This document shows, in pieces, positions 31,030 through 35,310 of a stretch of 35,310 nt of DNA (its first letter is position 1; each line of letters begins with the position of its first letter). The notes under the pieces were generated by a model, which was given only the letters and a program-made list of their open reading frames with translations, made no database searches and had not been told where the DNA came from. The position numbers and the translations under genes are program-made. This stretch comes from CAZXVU01 sp964644465 (GTDB lineage Bacteria; Chlamydiota; Chlamydiia; Chlamydiales; SM23-39): NCBI GenBank assembly GCA_964644465.1, contig CAZXVU010000009.1, positions 1-35,310 of the forward strand, written 5' to 3'.

Positions 31030-34000
31030 TTATAGGCCTATTTTTTTAACGTGGTCGATCCAGTAGGGCATTCCCAATTTCTCATACTGGGATAAGGCGG
31101 ACTTTAGCTCATTTTTTCGGTTCTCTGAATCGCCCATCATTTGATAGAGCCTAGCAAATACTAAATGACAATGCCCTAAAGAAGGGAGCATCCCTTGTTG
31201 TGCAGTCATTTGAAGAGCTTCTTCTAATTTTTCTTTAATTTCTGTTTGATTTGGATTAGGTAGATATAAGTCAATTTCGGCTGACATTCTTAATAGTACT
31301 GGAAGCAAAATGGTTATGTTGCGTTCTTTTAATATTTTAATTGAATTATCGCAAAATTGTTTTGCTTGGGTGTACTCTCCCAAGAGTAAAAGACAATTGA
31401 GGATCGGGGGAAATGAGAACACAGTGGTGAAATTGGCATGGAGTTTCTCTATGATGCCCATTGCTTTAGCTACACACTCTTTTGCTTCCGGTACTTTATT
31501 TATTCTCGCATTGATTTCTCCTAACATGGCTGTAAAAATAGGAACATAAACGATGATTTCAGTGGCAGCGCTATACTGTAATGCAGTCAATAAATATTGA
31601 ACGGCTTTTTCAAAGTCTCCCTTCACGTAGAAATTCACTCCCAACGAACCAAACCTGCAGCAATTGGCGATGCTCGGTTCATTGAGGTTAGGGCTTCCAG
31701 CAAACCATTTCTCTTTTCTGCCTTCAACAAATGCGAAGTCGCCCGTGACGGCCTTGCCTGAATATTCATAAAAAAGAGCTATGTGGGGAATGGGGGCTCT
31801 TAGCCATTCAGTGCGATATTCAAGATTTCCTCCAATTGTAGTCTCTAACTCTTCAACACAGGTAAAAAGCTCTTTGAATTGACCTAGAAAAAAGTAGCAG
31901 TGGGCGAGGATAGCCAGCGAGATCATGATCGCATCCGTCGATCTCACTTCCTTACCGATCAAATACGCTTTTTCGCAATGTTTGAGAGAGATATTCACAT
32001 CTTTGTATCCCAAATAATGGATGCCAAAGGCTGAGTTGATGATGCTTTCGAAAAATCTATCCTTTTTAGCAAGAGCGATTTCCAAAGACTTTTGAAGATA
32101 GAAATATTGCTCTTTAAAGCGGCCCAGCGGGACAAGGGCGCAATAGAGTTCATAGTGGATCCGCATGGTTTTTAAAACAGTCGCATCGTCTTGCGGCAGA
32201 TGTTCTGCAGCTACGAGAGCTCTTTCATAGATCTTTATGCATGCGAGAAATCCATTTATATCGAAAACCTTTTGTGCAGCTATGAAACAATAATAAAAAG
32301 CTTTTTCCCAGTTCTCACCGAGGAATGCGTGTTCGGCGATGATCTGTACTTGGTCGATTTGGTCTACTTTAAGCGTGCTTTCTAAGATTTGAAAAAATTT
32401 CATGTGTAAATTTTTTCGTGTTTTCTTGAGCATGCTGTTGTAGGCGATTTCTAGGGTAACTGCTTGCGTAAAGGCAAACCCAGGTTCTGGAAATACCTGG
32501 CTCTCATAGATGTATTGAGCCTCGCATAACTTATTGAGAGACATCCGAATTTCGGCCTCATCGACAGCTTCCAGCAATTGAACAACCTGAGAATAAATAA
32601 ACTTAGTGCCAATCACGGAGGCGACTTGCAAAATTTTCTTCTCTCTTGGAGGCAGTTTATCGATTTTTGTTTGGACAATAGCCACAATGGTTTCTGGTAG
32701 GCTGAGCTTAATGACCGATGTGCCCTCCCGAATGTGGTACTTTTTCGGCTCTCCTACAATCACTTTTTCTGAGATCAATGTATCGACTACTTCTTCGAGG
32801 AAAAATGGATTTCCCTCAACCGTTGTCAAAATTTTCGATTTAATTTCTCCTAAGGAGGGGTCGTTTCCAATGAGATTTTCCAACATTTTCGAACCAGCTT
32901 TCGTGGTTAGCGGCTCCAATTGTATCCGGGTGTAGTTCGTTCTATTGATGAAATGGTCGTGGTAATCAGGCCGATAGCTAATCAGTATAAATATTTTGAA
33001 TTTGCTGATTTGGGAAAGTAGAGCATCCAGAAACATTTCTGTTTCAGTATCAACCCAATGCATGTCTTCTACAATTAAAATCAGTGCCTTTTCTAATGTA
33101 TTGTTAAATATGATTTTAATTCCGATTTCAAACATATACTTTCGTTTTAATGCAGCCTCTAATGCGATCCATTTAGGATCATCGGGAGATAAGTTGATTA
33201 GACTTAGGACAGCATTCAATGCTAGAGGAGATTCTACATGGGTGAGGAATGGCAAGATTTGCTTTTTAATATTTTCAACATCGGTCTCATTGCTCAATAT
33301 CCCGAATAGGGAACGGAATAAATTTCTTATGGGCAATAGGGGGATATTCTTAGTATGGATAAATCCGGCAGTAAAGAGAACGTTGCAGTCTTTTGCTATA
33401 GCGGAGTTGGCTACTTCAAAAATAAAGCGGGATTTCCCAAAGCCAGGGTCTGCAAATAAACCTACAGCATTCCCTTTGCCAGATTTTGCTTCTTCGAGCA
33501 GAGTCGTTAATTTTGCAAGTTCTGGCTCTCTATTTACAAAAGGGGTTCGTTCAATGAATTGATTGGCCAGCTCATTGAGCGTTTTGCTTAATTTAAAGCC
33601 CTTCAGCTCATAAACCTCTATTAATTCTGTAAAACCCTTTATTTCCATGGGTCCAAGATTTTCAACCGTCACGCTATCTGCAACCAATTTCAAGGTATTC
33701 TCTGTTAAGCGGATCGTGTCGGGCTTTGCTGTTTGATCCATCCTTGCCGCCAAACTAACAACAGCGCCCGCAATATCGTATTTTGAACCATCGACTGCTA
33801 GGACAACTTCTCCAGTATTCAATCCAATTCGAAGGGTAAGAGCTTTAGTGATGGATTTGATCTGTTTTTGCATCGCTAGTGATGCGAGACAGGCGCGGAG
33901 CGATTGATTTTCTAATGGCGCCACGGCTCCAAAGACAGCTACGATCTCATCTCCAGCTGAGGACACTACAAGGCCGCCGTATTCGTAGACGAGGCTTGAT

Positions 34001-34362
34001 AATTTTTCCATGGCTGGAGAAATGATTTCCTTGATTTCCTCGGGGTCTAAAGTTCCGATCAGCTCGGTCGAACTTTTTATATCTGCAACTAACACTGTGA
34101 CGTGTTTTCGAAAACTCTCTCCTTCCTGGATTTTTTCTTCTACGGTTTTTTCTTCAGGAGAGGGCCCAATGGCTTGAGGCGGCTTGTAAGACTGATTTTC
34201 AGGTTTTAATTGGAAACCGCATGAAGCGCAAAAAAGGTCGGTTGGCTCCAGTTCACTTTTGCATTGGGGGCAATATTGCGTAATGGCCAGAGGCGATCCG
34301 CAATGGGAACAGAATTTTTTATCTTCACGAGTGTCTAAACCGCATTTTGGACATTTTATCAA
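31030..34362 (-). CDS. Zinc-ribbon / class III cyclase / AAA ATPase / TPR protein (copy 3), 1110 aa
   Basis: The start is TTG (MIKCPKCG), supported by a good ribosome-binding site and by alignment with MKCPKC and MKCLQC of the paralogues. The ATG six bases into the gene is out of frame. Four Cys pairs form a double zinc ribbon (residues 4-48). The cyclase domain (~86-258) is the best preserved of the three: Asp94, Asp138 and Arg207 are present, but the transition-state Asn is Ser203 (GAVVSLAARM). P-loop ADPGFGKSR and Walker B LILIVEDMHWVD mark the ATPase; TPR-like helices follow. It is the first cyclase-like gene of the array, 63 nt behind the FadL-like gene on the same strand, and is followed after two bases by copy 2. 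Confidence 0.85.
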   Translation of the reverse strand: MIKCPKCGLDTREDKKFCSHCGSPLAITQYCPQCKSELEPTDLFCASCGFQLKPENQSYKPPQAIGPSPEEKTVEEKIQEGESFRKHVTVLVADIKSSTELIGTLDPEEIKEIISPAMEKLSSLVYEYGGLVVSSAGDEIVAVFGAVAPLENQSLRACLASLAMQKQIKSITKALTLRIGLNTGEVVLAVDGSKYDIAGAVVSLAARMDQTAKPDTIRLTENTLKLVADSVTVENLGPMEIKGFTELIEVYELKGFKLSKTLNELANQFIERTPFVNREPELAKLTTLLEEAKSGKGNAVGLFADPGFGKSRFIFEVANSAIAKDCNVLFTAGFIHTKNIPLLPIRNLFRSLFGILSNETDVENIKKQILPFLTHVESPLALNAVLSLINLSPDDPKWIALEAALKRKYMFEIGIKIIFNNTLEKALILIVEDMHWVDTETEMFLDALLSQISKFKIFILISYRPDYHDHFINRTNYTRIQLEPLTTKAGSKMLENLIGNDPSLGEIKSKILTTVEGNPFFLEEVVDTLISEKVIVGEPKKYHIREGTSVIKLSLPETIVAIVQTKIDKLPPREKKILQVASVIGTKFIYSQVVQLLEAVDEAEIRMSLNKLCEAQYIYESQVFPEPGFAFTQAVTLEIAYNSMLKKTRKNLHMKFFQILESTLKVDQIDQVQIIAEHAFLGENWEKAFYYCFIAAQKVFDINGFLACIKIYERALVAAEHLPQDDATVLKTMRIHYELYCALVPLGRFKEQYFYLQKSLEIALAKKDRFFESIINSAFGIHYLGYKDVNISLKHCEKAYLIGKEVRSTDAIMISLAILAHCYFFLGQFKELFTCVEELETTIGGNLEYRTEWLRAPIPHIALFYEYSGKAVTGDFAFVEGRKEKWFAGSPNLNEPSIANCCRFGSLGVNFYVKGDFEKAVQYLLTALQYSAATEIIVYVPIFTAMLGEINARINKVPEAKECVAKAMGIIEKLHANFTTVFSFPPILNCLLLLGEYTQAKQFCDNSIKILKERNITILLPVLLRMSAEIDLYLPNPNQTEIKEKLEEALQMTAQQGMLPSLGHCHLVFARLYQMMGDSENRKNELKSALSQYEKLGMPYWIDHVKKIGL

Positions 34363-34368
34363 TCTAGA

Positions 34369-34374
34369 TCCTCA
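34369..34374 (-). promoter_or_regulatory. Ribosome-binding site that decides a TTG start
   Basis: Read on the minus strand this is TGAGGA, six bases before TTG at 34362. It makes the TTG the likely start of copy 3. Confidence 0.6.
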
Positions 34375-34425
34375 GGTAGACCTAATTGATGATATATCCA
34401 ATCAGAAAGTATTATTCAATTTCCT

Positions 34426-35310
34426 TTAGAAATTGAGGGTCGAGCTGATGTCTACCCAGGTATACAAAGCGAGGTTTTTTCCGTTCAATAATCCAGAAGG
34501 AGCGTGGATTTTTGGCCTTTCTTGTCTAGCTTGGCCAGCAATCACTTGGAATACAGCCTTGTCATTGAAACGATATTCACAGCCTGCTCCGCCATAGAAT
34601 ATATGGCCGAGGGGAAGAAAGACAAAGTTATTGTCTGAGTTCACAGGCGATTGGTCGTACCCGAATAATCCTAAAATGGCGAACTTTGGCACGGCTTGAA
34701 TCCGTCCATAAACGGATGCATTGATTGTACTTTTCCAATCCAAGTTAACGACCATTGGGTTTGGGCCTATGGCAGTATTATTCAGTACAAGTCTATGGAT
34801 AGAATGCCATAAGGAATAGGCGAGTTTTATGGAACCTGAATAGATCTCGTTGAAAATGTGAGCTACATTCAAAATGAAAGTGCTTGGGGCATATTTGAGA
34901 GATGAAGCGAAAAAATTGTTGTTTACGAAACGTCCGCTGACGCTGACTCCATGTACAGTCGAACTAATGGGGCTAAACCAGCTAAAATCGATGAAAGTCT
35001 TGCACCAAAGTTTATACCAAAATCCTACTGCGCCGCCAAAACCATCGCCGGTGGCTCTGTTCATTAGAAAATTGCCCAAAATGGAATAATTTAATTCAGC
35101 CCTGTAGAGATTGAGATAACGGAAAGATGCGCCGAGAGCAAAATTTTCAGTGATTCCGACGCAGATTTTTGGAGCTAGTTCATAGGAATTAAGGATTGTG
35201 TCTATTCCAAAAGGGCTCTGGAATCCATTCACAGGCCAAAGGATATAGGCGAGGACGGGATTCGATACATCCAAACCGCAAACGATTCTGTCTGTGAACC
35301 GCTGTTCGCC
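34426..35310 (-). CDS. FadL/OmpP1-family outer-membrane transporter (5' end outside the window)
   Basis: The frame stays open to the right edge, so the N-terminus is missing; a TTG at 35274 is internal. The ~294 visible residues show alternating strands with Gly/aromatic patterns typical of a barrel (ENFALGASFRYL, GDGFGGAVGFWYK, HIFYGGAGCEYRF) and end in Phe (DISSTLNF), the outer-membrane assembly signal. GDGFGGAVGFWYK resembles the strand segment conserved in FadL/TodX/OmpP1 proteins, which take up long-chain fatty acids or hydrophobic compounds. The N-terminal plug, the most diagnostic part, is not visible, so another barrel family remains possible. It is upstream of the three cyclase-like genes on the same strand, 63 nt from the first. 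Confidence 0.65.
   Translation of the reverse strand, partial: GEQRFTDRIVCGLDVSNPVLAYILWPVNGFQSPFGIDTILNSYELAPKICVGITENFALGASFRYLNLYRAELNYSILGNFLMNRATGDGFGGAVGFWYKLWCKTFIDFSWFSPISSTVHGVSVSGRFVNNNFFASSLKYAPSTFILNVAHIFNEIYSGSIKLAYSLWHSIHRLVLNNTAIGPNPMVVNLDWKSTINASVYGRIQAVPKFAILGLFGYDQSPVNSDNNFVFLPLGHIFYGGAGCEYRFNDKAVFQVIAGQARQERPKIHAPSGLLNGKNLALYTWVDISSTLNF

Noticed and set aside
24264..34362. The three tandem giants as LuxR/MalT-type or STAND antiphage (Avs-like) defence proteins
   Set aside because: They have ATPase and TPR parts, but the N-terminus is a zinc ribbon plus cyclase domain, with no nuclease, protease or HTH effector. A defence role has no support in the sequence.
1..35310. CRISPR array, transposase or prophage
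   Set aside because: No regularly spaced short repeats, DDE/recombinase motifs or phage structural genes are visible on either strand.

Overview
The window looks like an accessory segment of an intracellular, eukaryote-interacting bacterium. My best guess is an amoeba- or arthropod-associated member of the Chlamydiota (Parachlamydiales-like). This rests on genre rather than on a diagnostic housekeeping gene. There is a two-lobed hydrophobic, Inc-like membrane protein, several proteins with eukaryotic-type motifs (SH2-like domains, a textbook IQ motif, a PI-kinase/actin-fragmin-kinase-like fold, a papain-like peptidase, a sphingomyelin-synthase-like enzyme), and large secreted filamentous-haemagglutinin-like adhesins. 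The only RNA gene seen is the 3' end of a tRNA (probably tRNA-Ser) at the left edge.

Layout. 1-760: tRNA 3' end, a cluster of strong hairpins, and an unrecognised small gene. 1002-9355: a 1228-residue secreted protein of 13 carboxypeptidase-regulatory-like beta-sandwich repeats, convergent with a 1541-residue TPS/haemagglutinin-domain protein. 9561-10906: a putative effector with two SH2-like domains, split by a 100-N gap that I read as an assembly artefact. 11023-14075: small lipoprotein-like genes (a duplicated pair sharing promoter and leader), a small outer-membrane barrel, a possible acetyltransferase, a hypothetical protein and a secreted 2H-phosphoesterase-like protein. 14165-18357: a flavin monooxygenase-like enzyme, an Inc-like Cys-rich protein, a coiled-coil protein with an IQ motif, and a PAP2_C/sphingomyelin-synthase-like protein followed upstream by a start-less gene remnant. 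18642-21761: a second haemagglutinin-like protein sharing N- and C-terminal domains with the first. 21840-24255: a decayed outer-membrane protein, a kinase-like protein and a cysteine-peptidase-like protein. 24264-34362: three tandem giant paralogues (zinc ribbons, class III cyclase domain, AAA/STAND-type ATPase, TPR-like helices), preceded on the same strand by a FadL-family outer-membrane transporter that runs off the right edge.

How it may work together (inference). The window has three layers: a surface layer (two TPS-type adhesins, the beta-sandwich repeat protein, OMPs and lipoproteins), a set of candidate host-directed effectors (SH2-like, IQ-motif, kinase-like, peptidase-like, Inc-like and sphingolipid-transferase-like proteins), and a signalling layer of three related cyclase/ATPase/TPR proteins whose cyclase active sites are progressively degraded. 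No TpsB transporter, secretion apparatus, integrase, transposase, phage or CRISPR locus is visible.
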